57,385 nucleotides of DNA from Gemmatimonadales bacterium (GTDB taxonomy: Bacteria; Gemmatimonadota; Gemmatimonadetes; Gemmatimonadales; GWC2-71-9). Position numbers and translations under genes: made by a program. Location: NCBI GenBank assembly GCA_036265815.1, contig DATAOI010000076.1, positions 1 to 57,385 on the forward strand, read 5' to 3'. The notes under the pieces are model-generated. The model saw only the letters and a list, made by a program, of their open reading frames with translations, searched no databases and was not told the DNA's origin. Positions 7,674-15,278 of this stretch are shown here, in pieces. Position 1 is the stretch's first letter. Every line of letters starts with the position of its first letter.

Positions 7674-8782
7674 GCGCCGGCGGCCACCACGGTGGCTCGA
7701 AGACGCGCGAGGTCCGCCCCTGGAGGCACGTAGGCCTCGATCGCGGCGCGCACCACCGCGAGCAGGCCCGCCGTGTCCCGCCGGGCGTTGTGTGCCGGGA
7801 GGCCCAGACCGGTCGTGACGTACACCTGGCCGACTTCGTTGTCGGTGGCCGGTCCGGTGATGACGGTGACCGGCAGCTCGAACTCCCGCCGCATCAGCTC
7901 GACGGCGCCCCAGCAGGCCACCGGGTCGGGCGCCGCCATGACGTAGGCCGCGCCGACCCGGGTCAGCTCCCGGTCGTGCAGAATGTCCTGTACGCCGTAC
8001 TCGCCCAGGATGCCATCGCCCAGCTCGGCGACGATCACGTCGGGCCTGGTGCCGGCGAGACGGTTGAAGATCCCCTTGGCGGTCGTCACCGTCACTCCCG
8101 CATGCGTGCTGGCGATACCGACGTCGTTGAAGGTGAGCGCGGCCACCGCACCCGCGTCGAGCATGGAGAGCGCGTCGCGCATGAGCGAGACCCCGGTGAG
8201 CTTGGCCGCGGCCACCCGGAGGCCGCCGCGAGTGAGCCCGCGCACCAGCTCCGTCGCCGCCACCGTCTTGCCGGAGTTCATGCAGGTGCCGGCGACGTAG
8301 ACGACGGGGACCTTGGTCTCCAGCGCGTCCGCCGGCGGAACGGCGCGGTCGCGGATGTGGGCCGGCCGGCCGACCCGGTCGCCCAGCTCGGGGAACGCGA
8401 GGACGGCGCCCAATACCTCGGCCTTGAACGGCGGCCCGATCTCCGGGTTGACCGAGGTGCAGCGGCCCAGAATGCCGCCGAGATTGAGGACCTCGATCGT
8501 GTCGCCGACGGCGATGCGCCCCGGCACCACACCGGCGTAGCCCCGGAGCGCGCGGCGAGTGCCGAGAGTGCCGGCGAGCACATCGCCGGCACGAAGCGCG
8601 AGCATTCGTCCGGTGACGTCCTCGACCGTGTTGTAGTCGGCCTTGTCCTCCAGGACGCGCACGGCAAGCACGTACCCCTCGGCCGCGACGATCTCGTCGC
8701 CCACGATCACCTCGGGGGAGAGCGCGGCGTTTCTGGTGGAGCTGCTGATCCGGTCGAGCCGGACCCGACTGGTGACGACCAT
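7670..8782 (-). CDS. Uncharacterised P-loop protein (DTBS/CobQ/MobB-like) embedded in the arginine operon
   Basis: 370 residues from ATG 8782, chosen because GAGGT precedes it; ATG 8794 is an alternative. Residues 60-130 look like a small beta-barrel (AGDVLAGTLGTRRALRGYAG, then VAVGDTIEVLNLGGILGRC-like strands). Residues 158-335 form a P-loop domain: Walker A GTCMNSGKT (165-173), then GLRVAAAKLTG, whose Lys matches the second conserved Lys of dethiobiotin synthetase-type enzymes, then DVIVAELGDGILGEYG and a PATDNE motif. It overlaps argC as ATGA and follows argG by 26 bases, so it is made with the pathway enzymes. I do not recognise a named family. DUF1611-like or a carboxylate-activating ligase are possibilities. 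Confidence 0.75.
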   Translation of the reverse strand: MVVTSRVRLDRISSSTRNAALSPEVIVGDEIVAAEGYVLAVRVLEDKADYNTVEDVTGRMLALRAGDVLAGTLGTRRALRGYAGVVPGRIAVGDTIEVLNLGGILGRCTSVNPEIGPPFKAEVLGAVLAFPELGDRVGRPAHIRDRAVPPADALETKVPVVYVAGTCMNSGKTVAATELVRGLTRGGLRVAAAKLTGVSLMRDALSMLDAGAVAALTFNDVGIASTHAGVTVTTAKGIFNRLAGTRPDVIVAELGDGILGEYGVQDILHDRELTRVGAAYVMAAPDPVACWGAVELMRREFELPVTVITGPATDNEVGQVYVTTGLGLPAHNARRDTAGLLAVVRAAIEAYVPPGADLARLRATVVAAGA

Positions 8783-8808
8783 CGATGACCTCATGCGGGA
8801 GAAAGGCT

Positions 8809-10002
8809 TTACTTCGGCGCCGCGCGCGCGGCGAGCAGCGAGGGCACGGCAGACACCCGGGCGAACGCACGGGCCTCGTCCCCGGTCCAGAGGAGATTTT
8901 CCTCGCCGTAGGTGGCGACCGAAGCATCCATCATGGAGTGCGGACTGCGGGTGCCCACCACCTGAAAGCGGCCAGGCGCGAGACGGACCCGGGTCTCGCC
9001 GGTGACCCGCACCTGCGAGCTGGTGATCAGCGCCTCGATGTCGCGCAGCGACGGGTCGAAGTACTGGCCCTCGTGCAGCCGGTCGCCGTAGAAGCGGCCG
9101 AGCTGGTCCTTCCAGAACGTCTGCCACCTGGTGAGCACCAGCTTCTCCAGCTCGCGGTGCGCGCCGATCAGCAGCAGCGCGGCGCCGGCCTCGAAACCGA
9201 TCCGGCCCTTGATACCCAGGGCGGTCTCACCCACGTGGATGTTGCGGCCGAGACCGTATGCCTCCGAGAGCTCACCCAGGCGAGCGACCAGCGCGGGACC
9301 CACCAAGGCGGCGCCGTCGAGGGCGACGGGAAGCCCGCGCTCCCATGCCAGCACGATTTCGCGGACCGCGGGCGCTGTGGCTGGTGGGTCGAGCAGCTCC
9401 GGCGGCGGTCCCGCCCAGGTATCGTGGGTCCAACCGCCGCCCCAGGTGGTGCCCCAGAGGCCGCGGTTGATGGAGTAGGCGCCGGCCTTGGCGGGCACCG
9501 GAAGGCCGAGTCGCTCGAGGTAGGCGATCGACTGCTCGCGCTTCACGCCGTGGTCGCGGATCGGGGTGACGATCTGAAGATCGGGGGCGAGGACCCGCAG
9601 TGCGACATCGAACCGGATCTGGTCGTTGCCGGCGCCGGTGGAGCCGTGGGCGACGGCGCGGGCGCCCATGCGCCGGGCGGTCTCCACCACCGAGAGTGCC
9701 TGCTGGGTCCGCTCCGCCGCCACGCTCAGGGGGTAGACCTCTCCCCGGAGCACGTTGCCCTGGATGAGGAACCGGACGAAGCGCAGGTAGACCTGGTCGC
9801 GCGCGTCGATTTCGTGGTGCTCGACGGCGCCGACCCGCTCCGCCTGTTGCCGGATGGCGGCGCGCTCCTGGGCGGTGGCGCCGCCGGTGTCCACGTACAC
9901 GGTGTGCACGGCCCAGCCGTCCTCGGCCAGGCGGGGAACGCAGTAGGAGGTGTCGAGCCCGCCGGAGAAGGCGAGGGCGAGGGGGGCGCCGGGTGAGTGC
10001 AT
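8809..10002 (-). CDS. argG: Argininosuccinate synthase
   Basis: 397 residues from ATG 10002 (MHSPGAPLALAFSGGLDTS). A longer reading from 10038 would pass through the ARG box and promoter, so the shorter start is preferred. The N-type ATP pyrophosphatase loop AFSGGLDTSY is at about residue 10. AHGSTGAGNDQIRFD binds the citrulline/aspartate side, and ITPIRD-like and AYSINRGLWG blocks follow. It joins citrulline and aspartate with ATP. It is the first gene of the operon, and citrulline comes from the M20 deacylase. The mRNA may be leaderless because the -10 lies directly before the ATG. Confidence 0.95.
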   Translation of the reverse strand: MHSPGAPLALAFSGGLDTSYCVPRLAEDGWAVHTVYVDTGGATAQERAAIRQQAERVGAVEHHEIDARDQVYLRFVRFLIQGNVLRGEVYPLSVAAERTQQALSVVETARRMGARAVAHGSTGAGNDQIRFDVALRVLAPDLQIVTPIRDHGVKREQSIAYLERLGLPVPAKAGAYSINRGLWGTTWGGGWTHDTWAGPPPELLDPPATAPAVREIVLAWERGLPVALDGAALVGPALVARLGELSEAYGLGRNIHVGETALGIKGRIGFEAGAALLLIGAHRELEKLVLTRWQTFWKDQLGRFYGDRLHEGQYFDPSLRDIEALITSSQVRVTGETRVRLAPGRFQVVGTRSPHSMMDASVATYGEENLLWTGDEARAFARVSAVPSLLAARAAPK

Positions 10003-10020
10003 ATTGCATAAGTATGCACT
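9996..10020 (-). promoter_or_regulatory. Predicted ARG box (ArgR operator) over the argG start
   Basis: An outer perfect 8-bp inverted repeat AGTGCATA ... TATGCACT encloses an inner palindrome TGCATA-AG-TATGCA (10005-10018), giving three TGCATA half-sites. TGCAT-type half-sites match the ARG boxes known from Streptomyces, and the region is much more AT-rich than its surroundings. It covers the argG start codon (10000-10002) and the proposed -10, so ArgR binding would block initiation. The partner repressor is encoded by the last gene of the operon. Confidence 0.75.
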
Positions 10021-10038
10021 GGCACCGGCAGAACACAA
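10011..10038 (-). promoter_or_regulatory. Predicted arginine operon promoter
   Basis: On the minus strand TTGTGT (10033-10038) lies 16 bases from CATACT (10011-10016), a fair sigma70-type pair. The predicted start of transcription falls at about 10004, practically at the argG ATG (10002), with no Shine-Dalgarno in between. This suggests a leaderless or near-leaderless argG message. The -10 is inside the ARG box. Confidence 0.45.
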
Positions 10039-10123
10039 GCCGGAGGGATCGACCCCTTCGTCGGGGCCTTAGCGACGCTGCCTCAGCCGACGCGGCGGAA
10101 GCCGAAGCGGCGGAGGCCCGAAG

Positions 10124-11110
10124 CTATTTGCCGAGCTCGATCTTCCCCAACCGCCCGGTTCCACTCAGCGCCAGCCAGAGCCTGCCGCGTGTGCTGTCCG
10201 TCTCCATGTGCCGCACGATCGCGCCGGGCGTGGGGAAGGCGATCGTCTCCATCTTCTCGGTCTTGGGATCGAAGGCGACCATCTTGCCGGCCCCCGACTC
10301 GCAGTACCAGACCCGTCCGTCCGTGCCGATAGCGATGCCATACGGGCCGGACCCCTTGCCCGATGGCGACGGCCAGTCTCGCACCTTCCCTGTCTTGGGA
10401 TCGAGCGCCCCGAGGTAGCCGCGCCCGAAGTCGGTATACCAGACGGTGCCGTCTCCACCCACCTGCAGGCGCCGCGGCCGCGCTTCGGCGGCGGGCAGCA
10501 CGAACTCACGCATGCTGCCGGTCGCGGGATCGACTCGACCCAGCTTGTTGGTACCCAGCATCGCGATCCAGATCGACCCGTCGGGCGCGGCCACGATGCC
10601 GTAGGGGACCGACTCGGGAGTCGGAGTGTGGTACACCTTCACCGCACCGCTCTCGGGGTCGAGACTGCCGTAGCTCGCGTTGTTCGCGTCGGTAAACCAG
10701 ATCCGACCTTGGTGGAAGATGGGCGTGTGGGGATTACGCACTTCCGGGGGCAGCGCGAATTCGGTGATGTGCCCGGTCTTGGGATCTACCCGGCCGATGA
10801 CGCCGGCGCCCTGCCCGGTGTACCAGACGTGCCCGTCCGGCGCCACCGTGAGACCGTGCGGCCCGGAGCGGGCGGTCGGCGTGGGATAGTCGACGACTTT
10901 CCCAGTCGCGGGGTCGAGCCGGCCGATGAAGCTGTTCTTCTGGTCGGTGTACCAGACGCTCCCGTCGCGGGCGACGGCAGGATCGTGCGGGAAGTTGCCG
11001 GGACGGGGAATCACGTATTCGACGATGGTGGGTGGCGCCGGCGCAGCCGCCAGGAGGAGTCCCGCGACCGCGGCGAGGCGGAACGAGCGGAACGAGTTGA
11101 TCATCTGCAT
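10124..11110 (-). CDS. Secreted seven-bladed beta-propeller protein, virginiamycin B lyase-like
   Basis: 328 residues from ATG 11110, placed six bases after GAGG; a signal peptide (MQMINSFRSFRLAAVAGLLLAAA region) follows. Seven repeats of about 42 residues, each with the form DGxVWYTD ... GRLDPxTGKV, make a Vgb/NHL-type propeller. The lyase His-His-Glu set of streptogramin lyase (recalled as RPHAI and EPHGI loops) is not obvious: blade-linking His occur in FPHD, GPHG and NPHT, while later blades have PYG or RPRR. A periplasmic or extracellular binding or sensing role is more likely than antibiotic cleavage. It lies between the arg promoter and a beta-helix gene on the same strand. Confidence 0.8.
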   Translation of the reverse strand: MQMINSFRSFRLAAVAGLLLAAAPAPPTIVEYVIPRPGNFPHDPAVARDGSVWYTDQKNSFIGRLDPATGKVVDYPTPTARSGPHGLTVAPDGHVWYTGQGAGVIGRVDPKTGHITEFALPPEVRNPHTPIFHQGRIWFTDANNASYGSLDPESGAVKVYHTPTPESVPYGIVAAPDGSIWIAMLGTNKLGRVDPATGSMREFVLPAAEARPRRLQVGGDGTVWYTDFGRGYLGALDPKTGKVRDWPSPSGKGSGPYGIAIGTDGRVWYCESGAGKMVAFDPKTEKMETIAFPTPGAIVRHMETDSTRGRLWLALSGTGRLGKIELGK

Positions 11111-11144
11111 GTGCGGCCTCATCCGAAGATTGGTTGTCGACGAG

Positions 11145-12290
11145 TCATGGGAGCAGCACCGCGCTCCCCGCACCGCCATAGGCGCCGAGGTCGGCGCGCC
11201 GGCGGCCCATCGCCGGCCGGCGCGCGGCGCCTCCGGAGCCGGGGTCAGGAGCCACGGAGGGGTCGCCGGAGTCGATCGCCGGTGAGCCCGGGGCCAGGTA
11301 GTAGTGGAGGCTGTCGGCGAAGCGCGGATCGGCGTCGAGATTCCCGGTGCCGGGGAAGCCGCCTTCGACCAGATCGTAATCGCCCGTCGGAGAACGGCGC
11401 TTCGATTTGTCGATCTGGCCGCCGACCGCCTGCTGATTGCCCCACACGATATTATTGCGCAGCACGGCGGGCGCGTAGATGGTGAGTCCGCCACCTTTCC
11501 CCGCCAGCCCTCCCGGGGTGGTGTCGGGCAGCACCGCGACATTGCCCGTGATGGTGTTCTGCTCGATCAGGTTGGCCAGCCGGTAACTGAGCCTGCCCAC
11601 CACCCAGAGCCCCGAGCCGCCGAATCCGGCCCCGCCGCGGTTCCCCACGATGAGATTGTTTCGGACCGTGCCGGCCGAGTGGAAGAGCACGATGCCCGCG
11701 CCGTAGTGACCCTGGTTTCGCCGGATCACGTTGTTCCGGATGATCGGCTCCGCATACCCGCAACGGATCCCGCCGCCACCCGCGCTCAACACGCCGGCCG
11801 CGGCTGCCACATCGACCGCCTGATTGTCCTCGATCACGTTGTGCTGGATGACGGGAGAGGAGAGCTCGCAGAGCACGCCCCCGCCCTCGCGATACGGCGC
11901 CTTCTGGGCGGCATCGGTCCAGATGGTGCCCTTGCCGCCCGTAAGGGTGAACCCGCTCAGAACCGCGGTCGAGTCCTCCTCGTCGACGAACAGCACCACA
12001 CTGGCGGTGTCGGGGTGTCGCGGGTGGCTTCCGTCGATGATGGTGCGGGAGATGATCGCCGGGTCGTGCCTCAGCAGGTACTCGCTGGCCACGAGGATTC
12101 CCTTGCCCCCGAACCGGATGTTCTCCAGATAGCGTCCCGGGGCCACCAGCACGGTATCGCCCGCTGCCGAGCTGTCGATGGCCGCCTGGATGGTTCGATA
12201 CTCGCCCGGCACGTGCCGGATTCGGCCCGCCGGTGGACCGGCCATGGCCAGCAGACTCCCCAGCAGCAGCCAGGTGGCACGGAACGGCAT
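11145..12290 (-). CDS. Secreted right-handed parallel beta-helix protein
   Basis: 381 residues from ATG 12290, just after GGAGG (GTG 12293 is an alternative). Signal peptide about 1-18, then YRTIQAAIDSSAAGDTVLVAPGRY, the standard opening of bacterial pectate-lyase-fold repeat proteins. Many coils of the type PVIQHNVIEDN, PIIRNNVIRRN, GTVRNNLIVGN and AVLRNNIVWGN follow. It ends with LDADPRFADS, PAIDSGDPS and LGAYGG, the common C-terminal cap of this family. Such proteins are exported and often bind or cut polysaccharide; no catalytic residues can be assigned. It lies 34 bases upstream of the propeller gene, so the two are probably co-transcribed. Confidence 0.85.
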   Translation of the reverse strand: MPFRATWLLLGSLLAMAGPPAGRIRHVPGEYRTIQAAIDSSAAGDTVLVAPGRYLENIRFGGKGILVASEYLLRHDPAIISRTIIDGSHPRHPDTASVVLFVDEEDSTAVLSGFTLTGGKGTIWTDAAQKAPYREGGGVLCELSSPVIQHNVIEDNQAVDVAAAAGVLSAGGGGIRCGYAEPIIRNNVIRRNQGHYGAGIVLFHSAGTVRNNLIVGNRGGAGFGGSGLWVVGRLSYRLANLIEQNTITGNVAVLPDTTPGGLAGKGGGLTIYAPAVLRNNIVWGNQQAVGGQIDKSKRRSPTGDYDLVEGGFPGTGNLDADPRFADSLHYYLAPGSPAIDSGDPSVAPDPGSGGAARRPAMGRRRADLGAYGGAGSAVLLP

Positions 12291-12444
12291 CACTCCTCCG
12301 ATTGGTGAGCGTGGCGGACGCCGAGCCGAGGCGCCTTACCAACGACGGTATCCGCGGGGATCAGGTTTCCACCTGAGGATCGAGCGGTGGGCAGGCACAG
12401 GGCAGGCCGCCAACGGCGGAAGCAACGATACGATCGACAAGATC

Positions 12445-12473
12445 GGCGCGAGGACGCCTGGCGCCCTCGCGCC
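12445..12473 (-). terminator. GC-rich hairpin after the small hypothetical gene, possible terminator without U-run
   Basis: A perfect 9-bp stem GGCGCGAGG / CCTCGCGCC with an 11-base loop begins 14 bases beyond the stop of the minus-strand gene at 12487-12813. No T-run follows on either strand, so intrinsic termination is doubtful. The hairpin also lies about 150 bases upstream of the beta-helix gene start. Confidence 0.35.
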
Positions 12474-12486
12474 ATTCGAGATGGGA

Positions 12487-12813
12487 TCAGTGCAGCTGCC
12501 GCATGTCTGCCGTCATGCCCACGTCCAGATCGTGGACGTAGAGGGCGGCGCCGCTGCCATCGGGAGATTCACTGACGACGTCCCGGAGGAGTTCCAGCGC
12601 CTCGGTGAGGGTTCGGGCAAAGGCGTATTCCAGCGCGCGCGGCGCCGGCTCGCCTTCGCGGGTTTCGGGCAGATAGGCGGCGAGAAAACGGTCGGTGATG
12701 ACGGGGAGAAGGTCGCGGTGGTTCGAAGGTGGCAGTGCGTGACGGCGTTCGATTTCGGTCAGGAGACGCTCGGCCATGAGCAAGCGCTCCTGTTCCAGGT
12801 CGGCAGGAAGCAT
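12487..12813 (-). CDS. Small hypothetical protein, mainly helical
   Basis: 108 residues from ATG 12813, six bases after GGGAG; a GTG at 12816 is less well placed. The sequence is Leu/Glu/Arg-rich and predicted helical (LEQERLLMAERLLTEIERRHALP; TLTEALELLRDVVSESPDG), then ends in a short GAALYVHDLDVGMTADMRQLH segment. No signal peptide or membrane segment is seen. I do not recognise a family. It stands alone between the beta-helix gene and pbpC on the same strand. Confidence 0.55.
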   Translation of the reverse strand: MLPADLEQERLLMAERLLTEIERRHALPPSNHRDLLPVITDRFLAAYLPETREGEPAPRALEYAFARTLTEALELLRDVVSESPDGSGAALYVHDLDVGMTADMRQLH

Positions 12814-13013
12814 CACATACTCCCTCTACTCGTCGTGCCGGCCTGTCTGGCGCCCGGCCGGCGGGGAGGATTGGGCGGCGCCAGACGCCCGGGGAAACAC
12901 GCGTACTCGACAACCATCTTACCAATGCGCTGTGGTCACGGACCGCGAAAGAGAAGAAAGACCGAACGACCGTGACCGTTGCGACTGAATGGGCTCGGGA
13001 TTAAATGACCACG
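12814..13013. other. Intergenic region with two long-loop inverted repeats
   Basis: The 200-base gap between pbpC and the small hypothetical gene holds a perfect 10-bp inverted repeat (GTCTGGCGCC at 12845-12854 and GGCGCCAGAC at 12877-12886) and a perfect 8-bp one (GGTCACGG at 12934-12941 and CCGTGACC at 12970-12977). They may be operators or mRNA hairpins upstream of the small gene. No clear promoter hexamers and no U-run were found. Confidence 0.35.
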
Positions 13014-15278
13014 TCACTCCACCCGCACGACCGCCTCTGCGGCCTGCCCTGATGTCGAGAGCGCCCGAATCCGGTGAGTGCCCGGCGCCAGCGGCCAACG
13101 CCGGCCTGCATAGGGGCGATCGTCCACGAACCAGTGCACTCGCGACCCCGCCGGAACGGCCGCCGATCGCAGGGCCACGGTCGCAAATCGCCGCTCTACG
13201 CCGGGAGGAATGCGGTACACGTCCCCGTCCTGGGGCGAGAGGATGCGGAATCCGACGGCCTCCGCGCTGGCGCTCCCCGCCGGATGCCGCGGCGGTCCGG
13301 TATCCAGTGCGAGTGCCCCGCTCCGCTCCGCCCATTCCGCGAATTGACTGGGGAGTGCAATCGTGCCGTCGTCCCGGTGCCAATCGCAGTCCTTGATGGG
13401 CTCGCTCCCCGGTGCGAACCACTCCACCGCCCCCGGGCACGAGGCGGTGGCTCGAAGCCCCGAGAGCCGGCAGATCCTGACCGGCACGGCCCCAGCCATG
13501 CGAGGGGTGGTGAGCGACCCGGGCGGGTAGCGTCGCGCGGTAGCCAGTACGGCGCGGTGCAGCAGCGGACCCGCCCCGCTCACACCACTCACCCCGTTCA
13601 TAGGTCGGCCGTTGAAGTTGCCGGCCCAGACCGCCACGGTGAAGCGTCCCGTGGTGGCCACCGCCCAGTTGTCGGTGAAGTGCCGGCTCGTTCCGGTCTT
13701 GGCCGCGACGGGAAAGGGGAAATCGAGCGGACTGTCGAGACCAAATCCCGGGATCCGCGCCACCGGATCCGCGAGGATGTCGAGCACCAGCGCCGCGGAA
13801 CGCGCGGTCACGAACCGCTCTCCGGGACTGGCGCCCTCGGAGGCGGCCGCCACCCGCCAGCGGTAAGGACGCCACACCCCACCGTTGGCCAGACCGCGAT
13901 AGGCGTTGGCCAGCTCGAGCAGGGTGACGTCACCGTTCCCCAGCGCGAGCCCCAGGCCGTAGAATTCGGCGCTCCGGCCAAGCGAGGCGAACCCCGCCTC
14001 GTGCAACACGTGGAGCAGGCTCCCGACCCCGAGCCGGCTGGCGAGCTCGACCGCGGGGAGGTTGAACGAGCTCGCCAGGGCCTCACGCGCGAGCACCGGC
14101 CCGTGGAAGCGCCGGTCGTAGTTCCGCGGGCTGTAGGGACCGGTCGATGTCTGATACAGGTGGGCCACGTCGGCCAGCAGCGAGGCCGGGGTGTAGCCGC
14201 GGTCGAAGGCGAGCGCGTAGAGCAGCGGCTTGAGAGCGGAGCCCGGCTGGCGCGGCGAGACGACCATATCCACCTGCCCCGTCGTGTCGCCCCAGAAGTC
14301 GGGCGATCCGACCCAGGCCAGGATCTCGCCGCTGGCGTTGTCGAGCACCACAGCCGCTGCCTGACCGACACCCTGATCAGCCAACGTCTCGACCGTGTGA
14401 CGGACTTCCGCCTCCAGATCCGACTGGAGCGAGAGATCCAACGAGGTGCGCCAGGTGCCCACCGCTATCGATCCCTCCCGTTCCGCCCACTGCACCACTC
14501 GGGTGGTAAAGTGCGGGGCGAGGAACGGTCGCGATCGGTCGCGGCCGAGGAGCGGCTCGCCCGCCGCGCGACCGATGGTGGGCGGAGTCGCATAGCCGCG
14601 AACCACGAGGCGTCCGAGCGCGAAGGCACGCCGCCGCTCGGCCCGCCGCGGCGAAACGAGGGGGTTGTCGCTCGACGGTGCCCGGGCCAGCCCCGCCAGC
14701 AGGGCGGCTTGCCCCAGGCTCAGGTCGCTGGCAGACGCACCGAAATAGAGCGCCGCAGCGGCCTCGACTCCCACAGCGCCCTGGCCGAGAGGCACGCGGT
14801 TGAGGTACTGCTCGAGGATGGCCTGCTTGGAGAGATGTCGCTCGAGTCGCAGCGCCCAGAGCGCCTGGCGCAGCTTGCCGCTCCAGCTGCGGGCGGTCGG
14901 GTGGAGCGCCCGGGCAAGCTGCATAGTGATGGTCGAGCCGCCGGACACCACACGGCCGGCGCGCAGGTTCGAGCGGAGAGCGCGAGCCACCGCGCGAGCA
15001 TCGACGCCCGGGTGGCCGTAGAACCGCTGGTCTTCCACGGCAAGAAACGCCGCGATGACGTCCGGATCCATCTCCTCCAGTGGTAGCCATCGCCGGACAC
15101 TTCCATCGGACGACCGCGTACTCCGCAGCGGGAGACCGGCGCGGTCCTCCAGCACGAGGCCGGGCCCGGGCGCGCTGGTGAGGAGCCCGCCGGGAAGCGG
15201 CGCCATCATCCAGGAGACAATCCCGGCGACCGATAAGGCGGCCCCGGCAAGACCGAGGCTCCAGACAGGGCGGCTCAT
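13014..15278 (-). CDS. pbpC: Penicillin-binding protein 1C (glycosyltransferase/transpeptidase)
   Basis: 754 residues, ATG 15278 overlapping the alpha-2-macroglobulin stop as ATGA. An N-terminal membrane anchor spans about 8-27. The glycosyltransferase 51 domain has catalytic E82 in VEDQRFYGHPGVD and GGSTITMQL. The transpeptidase has S347xxK350 in QPGSALKP, SxN at 404-406 (SFN) and KTGTS at 527-531. The last 100 residues form the BiPBP_C-like beta domain (FRILSPQDGDVYRIPP). It polymerises and cross-links peptidoglycan at the outer face of the inner membrane. All catalytic residues are present, and the pairing with the next gene is the classic bacterial pbpC-A2M arrangement. Confidence 0.95.
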   Translation of the reverse strand: MSRPVWSLGLAGAALSVAGIVSWMMAPLPGGLLTSAPGPGLVLEDRAGLPLRSTRSSDGSVRRWLPLEEMDPDVIAAFLAVEDQRFYGHPGVDARAVARALRSNLRAGRVVSGGSTITMQLARALHPTARSWSGKLRQALWALRLERHLSKQAILEQYLNRVPLGQGAVGVEAAAALYFGASASDLSLGQAALLAGLARAPSSDNPLVSPRRAERRRAFALGRLVVRGYATPPTIGRAAGEPLLGRDRSRPFLAPHFTTRVVQWAEREGSIAVGTWRTSLDLSLQSDLEAEVRHTVETLADQGVGQAAAVVLDNASGEILAWVGSPDFWGDTTGQVDMVVSPRQPGSALKPLLYALAFDRGYTPASLLADVAHLYQTSTGPYSPRNYDRRFHGPVLAREALASSFNLPAVELASRLGVGSLLHVLHEAGFASLGRSAEFYGLGLALGNGDVTLLELANAYRGLANGGVWRPYRWRVAAASEGASPGERFVTARSAALVLDILADPVARIPGFGLDSPLDFPFPVAAKTGTSRHFTDNWAVATTGRFTVAVWAGNFNGRPMNGVSGVSGAGPLLHRAVLATARRYPPGSLTTPRMAGAVPVRICRLSGLRATASCPGAVEWFAPGSEPIKDCDWHRDDGTIALPSQFAEWAERSGALALDTGPPRHPAGSASAEAVGFRILSPQDGDVYRIPPGVERRFATVALRSAAVPAGSRVHWFVDDRPYAGRRWPLAPGTHRIRALSTSGQAAEAVVRVE

